Position numbers and translations under genes: made by a program. From Dacryopinax spathularia (taxonomy: Eukaryota > Basidiomycota > Dacrymycetes > Dacrymycetales > Dacrymycetaceae), in NCBI GenBank assembly GCA_037974965.1, contig JBBPFI010000015.1:593001-657000 (forward strand): a stretch of DNA of 64,000 bases. Direction: 5' to 3'. Position 1 is the stretch's first letter; each line of letters starts with the position of its first letter. This document shows positions 12,790 through 23,803 of the stretch, in pieces. The notes under the pieces are model-generated. The model saw nothing but the letters and a program-made list of their open reading frames with translations, did no database searches and was not told the DNA's origin.

Positions 12790-13173
12790 GTTGATCAACC
12801 TGATCAACCAAGACAAACAACCAGCAGACGGATTGTGAGTAGGTGGTGTGCAAGGACAAGGTCAGACGCGGGGAGCACCACATGGACTACCACAGCGGAA
12901 CCTAATAGGTGACATCTGCCCGCTGTCTGTGGACGCCTCAGAGGTCCCTTCCTGTGCGGGACCCTGCACCATCAAATTCCCGGCCTGTATCGATACGGAA
13001 GCATACCCCGGAAAATGCAATGTGAAATTGCCATTTTGAGCATTTTGATGTTGGGTGCCACACGATCACGCACTGCCCACGGTCCACCTCTATCGTTCTT
13101 GACTCCGTATCATTGAGTCTCCCGGTACCTTCCACTGAACTCCATTTTTTTGGTTCTATCATCGTTCTCTCCG
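12790..13173. other. Spacer containing the probable left border of the accessory island
   Basis: Divergent promoter region between ARP4 (leftwards) and the KDZ transposase (rightwards). The first copies of the island's palindromic motif appear here, degenerate, at about 12974-12988 (AAATTCCCGGCCTG). If the island is a single insertion, its left end lies within these 380 bp. I could not match any stretch here to an inverted copy near 42.6-42.9 kb by eye. Confidence 0.4.
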
Positions 13174-16100
13174 ATGGGCAAAAAGCGACACTTTGAGCCA
13201 GCCCTTAAGGACGACGAACCTGCTTTCCGTCCTGCACACCGCCGGGTCAATCCGGACCTGCATGCCCTTGACGACAATGGTATTATCTATCGGCCTCAGT
13301 ACAGCTGCTCTAGTGTACGCTCCAGCCGTGTGCATCGAGGAGAGCTGAGAGGTTCGAATCCACGTCCTCGTCGTCCGTCACCAGTAGCACCCCCTCAAGC
13401 AGCATCGTTCTGTCTTTCAGAACATATCTTGATGACAGGAAGGCAAGACTTTGCGTGCGGTGTCCCGATCCAGGAAGACCAAGACCCGCCATTTGAAGAT
13501 AATGAAGTTCCAGACAATGCGCCTGCACAAGACTCACCATCCCACTCGTACATACATAATATAACTGAAGCCGACCCAATTGTATCGAAGGAGACACGCA
13601 CTCCTGCCGGACCTACTCGCCGAGAAAAACAATTCCGGGCCGCAGAGCAATGGCAATCTCAAATGAGCGCTCTGGAAGATGCCTATCTCTCTTATCGACA
13701 ATCACGTGCGTCCCGTCTTTCCGCAGCAATTGTTCCGCATCATGCCGCCTCATGCAACCGCGAAACGCCAAGTCCAGCTACCTTCAACTCCGTTCTCACT
13801 ATTTCATTCCAAGGTGGCTTTCTTCAAGACTGCCCAGATCAATAAACTAAGCCACCATTTGTAGGTTTGCAGCGCCAGGACATCGGCTTTTGCCCCTTTT
13901 GTGATAAGTTGGCGACGGCACTTGTCCGTCAGGGCTGGTTTCCATTCAGTCCTGTTCAACCCCGGACCGTTATTTCGATTGAGATGCTGGAGTTCTATGT
14001 TTGTCTCCATTCCAGAAGTGCGACACCAATGTCCGCTTTCTCCAATACACTGGCAGCCTATTTTACCAACCTAGGCTTCCTGTTGTCACATCATGTGAGT
14101 CCATTCGGTGAAGTTGTCAACTCGACTAACCAGCATATTCAGTCAACATTGGTAGAACAGCTCCCCCACGCTGCTTTTTGGTTTGAAATTCTGCAGCGAC
14201 GGATCACTCGGGCAGTAGATTGCATTATCGCAAGCACGATGCAGTGGCCGGGACCCGACTCTGCTAGAAATCCCGGCTTGGCTGCTGGAATTCCGGCCCG
14301 GATTTGGAATCCAGACAATGTGTGCGGCCCGAGGTTAACTGTGACCGGACCGACAAGGTCACATGTGTCCGGAATTCCGGGAGTACAGGACAGCCACAAC
14401 GAATTCGCTCAGACGAGTTCGAGTCCTGATCAGCCTCCCCCGTGGTTACAGATGCGCTGTCCCTTGTGTTTCCATCGCGAAACCTGGGGATCGCCTCCTA
14501 ATATGTGAGTGAGGCTTTCTTCTTTATTCCCTTGTATTTCACAACCGTTCTAGCGCACCCGACGTCATTGTTTGCATTGACGGGAACTTCCAGCACAAAC
14601 TCAAGTCGGATATTGCCGTCGATCCGTACATGATTGACAACGCATATATTCTGGATCCTCACAAAGGAGAAGAAATGGAACGACGTGTTCAAGAATGGCG
14701 CAAGAAACCTACTTGTGGCACCAATTCCCTCAGAATGCCCACAAGCGTTACCCAGGCATGCAAGGATTCGCACGACGCCGCCCGACTTGACCATTCAGAC
14801 CAACGATGGGCCCAGGTTGGATTCATGGCCCTGGTGTGTCGCCACGACAAACCTCTGTTTCTCTTACCTATTCCATCTGGTGGAGAGAAGCATGCGTACG
14901 CGCTTGTGTTGGTTGACCAGCTATTCAAGTTACTGCCCCAAAGGGCCACGGTCGGACTATTATATGACATAGCATGCCAGCTTTCCCACGGCTTCGACAA
15001 GGTAAGTAGCGGGGACCTTGTCAGAAATGCGATTGAGTCCATTATCCAGTATGGGTATCTTCCCAATGTGGGCTCCCGCATGGTCTTTGCCACGTCCCTT
15101 TTTCACGCATCAGTACACCAATGGGCATGCCAGGCTTTTTTCCATCCTCGAAAATGTGTAGGTTTTGGACTTTCCAATGGGGAAGGCTGTGAGCGGTTGT
15201 GGGCATACTTGTCTGATCGTGTTGGACTTGGGCGTACTATGGCGGTGGGTCCGTCCCAAAGTTTTCAGTTGAATGCCATTAAACCTTTGCTCAGGTCAAT
15301 AAACGGAACTTCATGCTCGAAAGCAGATTGGAACAGTATATCGCCACGTTAAACAAGAGCCTTGACAAGTGGCTTGCCACTCGAACCCAGGATGCAGAGG
15401 AACGACTTTATCTCGCATCTGAGTGGCTACTCGAAACAGGGCTTGAAGAAGCCAGCTTGCGAGAGCAGTGGGAGAAACAGCGAGCAAGCGCTTCCCCTAT
15501 CCCCAAGTGTGCGTCAAATCCACCAGCTCCGCGGTTACGTGGCCAATCATTCATAGATAAATCCGGTCGTATTGATGAGACCATGCGCCAGGTGATTCAA
15601 ACGCAGGCTGCTGCACAAAACCTCCAGATCCGTTTACGTGAAATGGGGCAACATCTTGAGGCACTGTCTATCGACTCCCCAGAATATTCGGCAGCATTTC
15701 AAGCATATCTCGAACTTGAGCAAGAGCACCGCACTAAAGACAGCCTAGCTGAATCCCAACTGCGGCAGATCGGAGTACAAGTCCCTGCCGAGATAATGAC
15801 AAATTTTCCGGAGACTGACCATCAGTTTGTTCGGGCACTTGTGGTCGCACAAATTCTCCTAGAAGCGGTCCGGAAGGCTATTACAGACCTGCATGTAGAG
15901 TCTGCGCCTTTGCGCGAAATGCGTTCTAGCCACGGAGGAGGCGGTCGATCGAAGGGGATGCTCGGTGGGTACTTTCTTGCTGACAGGCTCTATCTGAGCA
16001 TCTTGTAACTTGTCTTCAGGGACAAAACGCGCTCAAACCATTGTTAAAGCTATACGAAGACGCGGTCGACCTCGTAGGGAGGCGATTCGACTCTACAATC

Positions 16101-16559
16101 TGGCCGTCACACAACTTAAAGGGCTTTCAAGACCATCTTGGCACTGTGGACAACCATTTCCTTCACTTATTGAGGCTGAGACTATTGACATTGATGTTGA
16201 TTCCGAGATCTGGGTGGATGTATTCAAAACCGGAACAGGGCTACAGGCCGAAAGGTGGATGACGGATGAGCAAGTACGAAAGGGCATATCAGTCCTGCTC
16301 GAGCGGGACCGCTGCAGGGAAGAGCTCAGCCGGCTTCAGGAAGAAAAACAGCATCTGAAGCACTTCCGAGGCATACTAGCGGAAATACAAGGGCAAGCTC
16401 TGACAACCACTAATGGTACGTGTTCAACCTATTCGTTGCCAATCTTCCCTCATAGCATGCCTAGCCCAGCTCAGACATGACAGTGTTTTACAGAGGTTAG
16501 ATAGCATGTACGGCCCGGAAAATCAGGTCAACTGTACCGCAGAGTTACTGGAAGGTTAA
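13174..16559 (+). mobile_element. KDZ-superfamily (Kyakuja-Dileera-Zisupton) DNA transposase, apparently intact
   Basis: Cut-and-paste transposase of a eukaryotic DNA transposon. Six exons (13174-13813, 13865-14504, 14554-15244, 15295-15964, 16020-16415, 16456-16559) join in frame to 1046 residues, the usual KDZ length. The N-terminal region is Ser/Pro-rich. A cysteine-containing module follows (FCPFCDKLATALVRQGWFPF, then MRCPLCFHRETWG), as in KDZ proteins with upstream CxC domains. RNase H-fold signatures come next: DVIVCIDGNFQHK (first Asp), TVGLLYDIACQLSHG (second Asp), HASVHQWACQAFFHPRK and GFGLSNGEGCERLWAYLSD (Glu). The C-terminal part (NFMLESRLEQYIATLNKSLD, LEEASLREQWEKQRA, WMTDEQVRKGISVLLERDRC) is the typical KDZ coiled-coil tail. 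No disruption was seen. The coding sequence itself holds island motifs at 13631, 14287 and 14368. Confidence 0.88.
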
Positions 16560-16939
16560 ATTCTCTCCGTCTGCCGGTCACTTCGCAGCGAATTGTATGA
16601 CAGCGGCTGTGCCGGAATCAATCAACCACCTTCTACGCGCAAAAGAGCCTCGCTCGGACTCATGCGGAAAAGGCTCTCACTTATCCCTGCTCCCCGCCTT
16701 CCACATCGGCCTTAGGTCATAGCTGCCACGGGCACCGGTGACACAGGACCACTGGCTGGCCAGTCTGTACCGAGCGCACAACAAAGGAGAGGACCAGGGC
16801 AAGAGTGGGGTGCGGGCCGGGAATTCGCCGGGCCTGAGAGCGGATACGGATCAGCGTGCGCCTACAAACCATGTTGAGCATGTGTCTTCCAGCAGATCTG
16901 ACATTTCGTACAGGACGCACAACCCTGTTTCCGGCTACG

Positions 16940-18666
16940 ATGGCCTCAGCAATTGATGTACCAAGCATGCAACTGGTGCCCCCAAGCATGGAGACTGTAC
17001 CGCGTGGCCCGCGCTATGCCCATGACATTCTAGCCTCCCCCGGTATGTACCGCGTAATATCCCTCTGAAAATCTCCTCTTGACTCTCGCTTTCCGCTAGA
17101 TCTTGAAATTCCGGGCCGCAGACACCAAGCACTTGCGGATCCGTTTGTAGCAGGAGAGCCGTCCCGGGCTGGAAACTTGTTCTTCCCACCACCTTCAAGC
17201 ATGAGAAGCTCCGACAGACCTCACGATCTGCCTGTGGAGATCAGCGTCTCACACAACATCCATCAAGTCTTTAATAATGCCCTCGCCGAGTCCTTCCCCG
17301 ACCCGGAAACAGAAACTCGGACCGACATAAGGGCACATTCAGCCGGAGAGGAGGCCGGGCGAGCAGCGGTCACAGATGACGAGCTGACCGCAGCCCTTCA
17401 CACGGTCTCAGAAGCCTATATGTGCCCGATGCCTGCTCTTTTGGCCTATCTCACCGTGCCGAAATTACCTGGGGCATTCCCTAATGCACAGAAGGCGCCG
17501 AACCTATGGAACATCTTGGAACGCATGGTACCACAAGCAGCGGTAGCCCCGGAAATGTCACGGGCGGATTTTAAGAAAGCCTTGTCTAACTACTGGAGAT
17601 CTCTCTGTAATTCCGGCACCGATACATCATCAGCTAGCATCGCTCAGGAGATGATTCGGTGGAACGACAGTCAGCTGCAGCGCACAAAGCGAATGAACCC
17701 CAATCAATATCTGGCCGAGCGGGATCAAATCTTTCAGAAAGCTGCCGCGTATCTCGAAGACATGATTCCGGTCCTGGAGCGATGGGAAATCTTTCCGGCT
17801 TTCCAGCTGCTTAAGGTTAGCCGGCATGATGGCCCTCGACAAGGCACAATCCTTGTATGTTCCTCACTTATGCATGCTGCACTCCGACATGTACTATCCC
17901 CGAAACACCCCAACTTGAAATCTCAGCAAAGTGATATGCAGACGTACATCAAGTGAGTCGACGTTCCATTCTCATACCGCTGGCTGCTCAGGCCACCGCG
18001 CGCAGGTTTTACTTGCAAGGTTTTGAAAGAGGCACTGGAGTGCGACAACCTGAATTGTCGGAAGTGGAAGGCACGCAACCTGGCGGCCGTGTGGCCGCTC
18101 ATCTAATGCGTGCAGATGTGCTGCGTGCTCGACTCCCGGCATTGTTTTCGACCTGGCTCAGTGCGTCTCCCCTTTCTGCCCCGAGTCCCACTCAACCAGG
18201 GCACAGGTAAACAGAACCTCCCCGACGGCCCATGGTGGAAACTTCCTTTCGTGTTGAACAAGGCCGGCAGTAAAGTACGAGGCTTTCCCCACGTGTGCCC
18301 AAGACCCGAAGGTGCTCCCAAGGACGGACACAACAAGGGTTTAAGCCAGTTCAAGAAAGATGCAGCTGCGGCCCTGTGGGAAGCCATTCACCGGGGCGAT
18401 CTGCGAGTGGAACCATGGACCTCAGGTATGGTTGATAGCTACTCTCTCACCTCAAATAAGATCATGCTCTCGCAGAGGAGGCCGGGATGACCTGTCCACC
18501 CATCATTATACCCTGTCTTCCTGATGGCACGGAGCTCGCAGCGGAGCCTTGTAAAGCAGCACTGGCTCGATCTACAGCATATTTCTTGTCGGATAATGGA
18601 ATAACGGCCCGGAAATCCGGACAAATACCCCGGGAATCGCTCAGGGGTCCAGCTCAGGGTAAGTAA
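16940..18666 (+). CDS. Hypothetical multi-exon island protein
   Basis: No recognised domain. The most plausible model starts at ATG 16940 (MASAIDVPSMQL), splices at about 17043/17100 into a long exon (DLEIPGRRHQALADPFVAGE...), and continues through KFYLQGFERGTG, WLSKQNLPDGPWWKLPFVLN with KVRGFPHVCPRPEGAP, and a final exon MTCPPIIIPCLPDGTELA. The middle is helical (NLWNILERMVPQAAV, KKALSNYWRSLC, LEDMIPVLERWEIFPAFQLL). The end at 18666 is the first stop, and a further intron there is possible. It follows the KDZ gene on the same strand, 0.38 kb away, so it may be element cargo. The island motif encodes LEIPGRR at its second exon. Confidence 0.5.
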
Positions 18667-19340
18667 GTTTTAGTTATGCCTCTGTAATCAGTTGTCGTCA
18701 ACTCAACACTTCTCGCAGTATAAGCTTCTCCATGCATTCCCACCAATGTTGCTATGCTGTGGCTTATCTTGGCATTGTTCATTACGCAAGAAGCAAAACA
18801 AACATTTGAGGAACGCATTCCAGCATACATTGGTACCGGTCGTGAGCTCCTCCCTTTACGCATATAATACCAAAATTGATGGGTCAATCGTGACGTGGCT
18901 GAAGTGTCTGCACGTGTTTGTGGTACGCATGAATGACATCGTTCGCCTGCGGATGTTGTCAGATAGATGATGTTTGTAGTTCTTTGCACCCTCACAAAGT
19001 ACCCGTGCTTGGAAAGCTGCTTGATGAGAAAGCAATGTGTGAAAATAGGACCGGCCAATTCTATCATCTTGAGGTACCAAGACCGCACCTCGAGATGCAC
19101 CGTGTCAATGGGAGGATGGATGTGCATAAATGTCAAGGCACTGAGATCCTCTAGTGCGATGCGCCATGTCTGCTCATCAAATTCTTCTCTCATCTGGTTC
19201 CAAGTAGCAAAAAGCGTAACAGAGGGAATGAATCTGGGACGAGATGTCATGTCAGGGCAGCGATTGAAACCTGGACGACTGCACGAACCGTGGAACTCCG
19301 GTAGACAACATGAGGATGGTGGTGAGATTCTGACGTCCAA
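18654..19340 (-). CDS. Hypothetical ORF, possibly one exon of a larger or decayed gene
   Basis: Open frame of 228 codons without an ATG at its 5' end, so it is either an internal exon or not translated alone. The central part looks protein-like (QMREEFDEQTWRIALEDLSA, then HLEVRSWYLKMIELAGPIFTH and FLIKQLSKHGYFVRVQRTTN), while the C-terminal part is low in hydrophobic periodicity and may be intron or decay. An upstream open stretch on the same strand (19592-19392, containing SSGISARIQRNGLAWASH) could belong to the same gene. No family was recognised. It lies tail to tail with the 16.9-18.7 kb gene. Confidence 0.3.
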   Translation of the reverse strand: MDVRISPPSSCCLPEFHGSCSRPGFNRCPDMTSRPRFIPSVTLFATWNQMREEFDEQTWRIALEDLSALTFMHIHPPIDTVHLEVRSWYLKMIELAGPIFTHCFLIKQLSKHGYFVRVQRTTNIIYLTTSAGERCHSCVPQTRADTSATSRLTHQFWYYMRKGRSSRPVPMYAGMRSSNVCFASCVMNNAKISHSIATLVGMHGEAYTARSVELTTTDYRGITKTYLP

Positions 19341-19770
19341 GGCGATGTCATTCGGAGGCAGATCGGAAGGCGGCGACCAGAAACCCTTCGTTCACGTGCT
19401 GCTCGGGAAGCACGCCTTGTTGTGAGAAGCCCAGGCGAGCCCGTTCCTTTGGATTCGGGCCGAGATTCCGCTTGAATGAACCGAATCTCTGTCGTCGAAC
19501 GTGATATTGCTATCGACCGTGCTCTCTTTGGGACAGGCTCTGCGGTTATATATCAGCAGCCTCCGGAACAGTGCCAAACAGAGTTTGCACATCCTGCGGG
19601 TGTCTGACCAACTGCCCGCCGGTCGGCAATTTGCGAAATTGCCACGGAAGCATTTTGGACAGGCGGATCATAAAGCCTCCGTTGTTTCCCGTTGCCTTGG
19701 GGCGGACCAACGTTCAGCGCCAGCCATCATTTCTAACCCAGTCCAGTGCCGAAGATCGCTCATGGTGAGC

Positions 19771-22700
19771 ATTTCATTCGCGCGGCGGGCCGTCAATCAA
19801 GATGAGGAGGGCGCCATTCCAAGCGATGCTACGGATGCGCACAATGCCAGCACATCTGCACCGTTAGGGGCGCCAGATCATTGTGTTTACGGTCCTCAGC
19901 CAGCCGCCTCGGGGCGCGCTGCTGCGCACAATCCAGTAGGGCTAGCCGAGGAGGAGTCTACGATGCGACATCCAGACAGGTCGGAGGACAGCGGGCCGAA
20001 CCAAACCGAAATTCTGACTACCCCCAAGCCTCCGTCCCTGCCTGACGGAGATCTGGAGTCCGGTTCGTCCCTCCAGGAAGCATCTTATGCCAAACTGACG
20101 CCTTTCCCATGTCATTCGCTCACTAGTTGTGCAAGAACGACTGACATCGGAGCGTTCCACGGTCTCAGCGATCGGTGGTGACGCCGCAGTACCCGCGTCT
20201 GACATGTGTCCGCACACGACACAAGCACAACACATGACTGAGCAGAGGGAGAGCCATCGGAGCCCTCCTCCGGTGACGGCCATCATACCACCTACATGCC
20301 AAGCAGACAACCGAGTATTCACCACTGTTGCCCCCCCTGCGGCGCGATTACGGTCCGGCGGGACTATTCGAGACCTGTCACCCACGCCCTTTTCCCCATC
20401 ATACCGGCCCAACTCTCTCCCGCCTGAATCTGCCCCCTTGCTGAGCACATATTCTCCATCGATGCCACAACTCGCCGCCGTTTCCAACTTTCACGGCGGA
20501 CTGCCTTACCCCTCGTTTCAGCTACCCCCAGGGCCATACTCGTTGGTGGCCCCGCGGAATTCCGGGCAATCGGAGATATCCACCGCGCTCGGCCCGCCTA
20601 TCCCGTCTCTCGGCCCGCAGTTTCAACCTCCACAGCTTGGTTCATACTCTCGGGCGACCTCGCCCTACGAATCGACTATGATGGGTTCAGCAATCCAACC
20701 CCCATATTATCAGGCTTCTTTATCGCAGGATCCCAGAAGCCAGACGTCATTTCAGCAGACGGCGACGACGGAGGCCCACGTTGCTCAACGGGAGTGGGTC
20801 AGCGCAACCCTGCGTTCGATACTTTCGGAGCACCTTGATATGCACCAGCAAGGTCTGCATACGCTCTTTCTTATCGTCTAATACTGATGTTGCTAGCCCC
20901 ATTTCTCCTTGATGTCATCCGAGACGCCCTTGCCACAATTCACAGGCGAATAGGATCCGCTCCGGAAGAAGAGCGCAGGACGCTTCTCAGTGGGGAGGAA
21001 TACCGTATACTTGGAATAGTGATGCTTCTCGTGGAGAACGACAATGGAATCCTGCACGCAAAGCGAGACGCGATGTCCGAAGTCCTGAGGGACAGTATCA
21101 ACCATGTTCGTGAAGCATTCGGCCTGGGGAACTTGTATTTCGAACTTGAGGCGCCGGCTTCAAAAGAAGGAGCGAAACAAATCATGGAAATTGATCACGC
21201 GGCGGGCAGTGTGAAGATATATATGCTGAACAAATTCGATTGTGAGGGCGCCTTCGCTGCCCGTGTGACATGGACGCTCAATTTTGCAACGCAGCGCACT
21301 ATCATCCGATCGACGGTGGGCCAGAAGCACAAGAACAGCATGTGGACGGACCGCCTGCTGCGATCGAGCACGGATACGGGTCCGACCCAGACATCCTATC
21401 GAACCTAATCTCCCGGGTTGCTGCGCTCGAAGCGAAGATTCATGGTGTGCAAGCTGGCCCTCCTCACACATTACCCTCCTCTTCGCCTATATCTGGCCCA
21501 ACCGAGCGGGAAATGGAAAGGCCCAGTGTCCTCCACGCGGAGGGCAATGCGGACGTCACCACCCGACTTCCTGTCCTTGGCATTCCTGAACCTGATAACG
21601 AGGTTGCTTCCTCCCCGTCGAATTCCGGGCCGACCGACGATGAAGGGGTCCGCCCCGTCGACCGGGCATCACCTCCGCCTCCGCGTCGGGTGTACAGTAA
21701 TAGGCAACCCCCGCAGCACAAACGGGTCCCGGAGCAAGATGACAAGCTCCAAGCGAAGATTTCCGGGCCGGTCAAGGTACAGCCCGTGTCCTCGTCCACA
21801 CGTGGGCACGCGGAGGCTGTCGGTCTAGGCCGTGGTCCACAGGAGGCTAGGCCGCATCTTCCTTCCGCCGAAAGTCAAGGTATCCCCGCCGATAACCTCG
21901 CTCCTGTCCCGAAGCTCGACGTCCTCGACCTGATCACCCGTGAGAACAATGGCTTCCGAATGTATGTAACCGGCACGTCCAGCGAGATCCGGGACGGGAA
22001 TCGTCACGCAGAACGGCTGCTAGTCTCAGGTCGGAACAACAAACTTATTTTGGGTACCTCAGACGGACCCGACAAGGGGACCGCAGAGACATACAAACTT
22101 CTTCAGAGATCTTCGAAATTTCCAGACCGGCCATTAAGCTACACACCGCGAGACACGTTACAGAACTTCATCACCGAAGATCTTCGTACCTTCACCAGTG
22201 CGCATCTATGCACCTGATGATAGCAGCATGAGCTGACGTAATTGCAGCTCAATCCGCTCTTGCCCAGGAATCTGGGTGGCCCGACCTCGCAGCCACTTTA
22301 TTTAGGAAGAAATGTGTTCTGGTAGGGTTGGACGATTGGCTGCCCCCCCCGGGTTATCCCGTACCACATTACTCCTGGAACCAGCCCAAGAAGTGGATCC
22401 TGTCAGTTCAGATGTGGTCTGGTGATATGATTATACGGAAGCTCAACGCGGGTACGTGATTATGCAACCGTCCAATGATTGGACTAAATCAGCTCAGTGG
22501 AGACTCACGAGAAACATCCACCCATCGTGAAGTACAAGAACGGTATCATCTACACAGAGCAGGATATCCGCGCAATGTTCGGGAAGAATGCCATCATGTT
22601 CAAAGACGACGGCGAGGTGCCGACACACCTGTCCAAAGGCCGGCGCAAGAAGATCAAGTTGTACAAAGGTTACAGCGATCAAGAAAGTGCAGTGGAGACG

Positions 22701-23276
22701 CCACGAGTCAACGACACCGACCCGAAGTCTCCTCGTCCGAGAGTGGCTAGAAAGCGCCAACAAAATGAGATTGACGATGCCGATGCGAACCGCCCCCCGC
22801 CCAAGCGACTGGCGGCAACCATTCCGGATGGTTTGTCTGCCACAGTAACCGGGCCGTCAAATGCTTCCCGCGCGCAATCCACCGAAGGATCGTCCAAGGG
22901 GCCGATGAAAATCATACAAGGCACCGTGACCCATCCTACAGTTCCAATCGCAGAGGGGGCAGGCACAGCCAGAGCGCCCGATTCCGCGCTTTCCGACAAC
23001 CCAACAGCCATAGCAGGCGTTACGAAAACCGGCCAGCCAGCCGATATTCCGGTCCGATATCCCCCTGGTTGGATCCCGGAAATGGATCATGTGTATAAGC
23101 TGGCCCTGCAAACCTTACATCGAACGCTAAAGATCCAGCAAGAGTTTGAGGAGGTCTGGCCCATCATTGTGGCAGGGCTCAAGGAGATAGGGATATATCG
23201 CTTCGGCTTGGACTCCACTGTGGGCGAGGACTTCAAAACCTACTACCTCGATCGGATAAAGTCACACTACTCATAG
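19771..23276 (+). CDS. Large hypothetical island protein with disordered N-terminus
   Basis: A multi-exon gene read as a chain of open frames: 19771 to about 20130 (Ser/Ala/Pro-rich), 20129-20870 (Pro/Ser-rich low complexity), 20922-21210 (helical: VIRDALATIHRRIGSAPEEE, DAMSEVLRDSINHVREAFGL), 21297-22195, a middle exon at 22248-22450 (SGWPDLAATLFRKKCVLVGL, then HYSWNQPKKWILSVQMWSGD) and the last, 22497-23276. The junctions near 20.87, 22.2 and 22.45 kb have good splice signals; those near 20.1 and 21.2 kb are uncertain. The product is about 1000 residues. A conserved-looking globular core ENNGFRMYVTGTSSEIRD to WSGDMIIRKLNA is followed by EKHPPIVKYKNGIIYTEQDI and a basic stretch (KGRRKKIKLYKG). 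No known domain was identified. Confidence 0.45.
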
Positions 23277-23392
23277 TGCGGGCCGGAACTACGGTATATC
23301 TCCGCTGTCTTGTACACAAGTAGGGTGAACGGACATGTACCGGATTATGAAACTTACAATGTAACTGGCCCAACCTGTACTACCAGCTTGCG

Positions 23393-23803
23393 TCAAAATC
23401 CGTATGCCGGCCTGGGCTGACCCAGAAGAACGCCCTCTTCCACCAACACATCAACTGCTGTGAGATAGATGATCCGCTTCCGCTCGAAGCCGGTACCGCT
23501 GCAGTTCATGGTTAATAGGGCATCGAAACAGGCACTTCAGACGTACGAATCTATCTTGACGTAGTTCCTAATCCGTACAATAGAATAGACTGTGAATACG
23601 CCGTCCTCAAACGCCGACAGGGCCGTGCCTGACAAAATAGCGGTGGTGTAGGAGTCGCCGTCGCTCAGGGCGACTATGGTTTCTGTACCGTTGAAACCTT
23701 CGTTGATCTGCACGGCCAGAATTTGCATGTTGTTGTTGAAAGAATACCAATCGCCGGTTGCCATTACTTGGGCGGCTCCGCGTGAGAGGAGTATGCTTGC
23801 CAT
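23393..23803 (-). CDS. Stand-alone RPA1 N-terminal (RPA70N/DBD-F-like) OB-fold protein
   Basis: Two exons (23803-23547 and 23498-23393) join in frame to a complete 120-residue protein. It resembles only the N-terminal domain of replication protein A large subunit: LSRGAAQVMATGD at the start, MQILAVQINEGFNGTETIVA, the RPA1N hallmark LSDGDSYTTAILSGTALSAF, FTVYSIVRIRNYVKID, and after the intron the closing strand KRIIYLTAVDVLVEEG. In RPA this OB-fold docks checkpoint and repair proteins rather than binding ssDNA strongly. The three DNA-binding OB folds and zinc domain of true RPA1 are absent. The start is the ATG at 23803. An accessory-element-encoded RPA70N mimic could recruit or block host replication/repair partners; that is inference. 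Confidence 0.72.

Noticed and set aside
12840-13000. Terminal inverted repeat matching 42.65-42.9 kb (both sides contain CCTCAGAGG or CCTCTGAGG)
   Set aside because: The shared string is short and self-palindromic, its context does not match further, and so it is not evidence of element ends.
13350-13365. GGTTCGAATCC, a perfect tRNA T-loop-like string
   Set aside because: It lies in the first exon of the KDZ gene, its flanks do not pair as a T-stem, and no acceptor or anticodon arm is found at the right distance.
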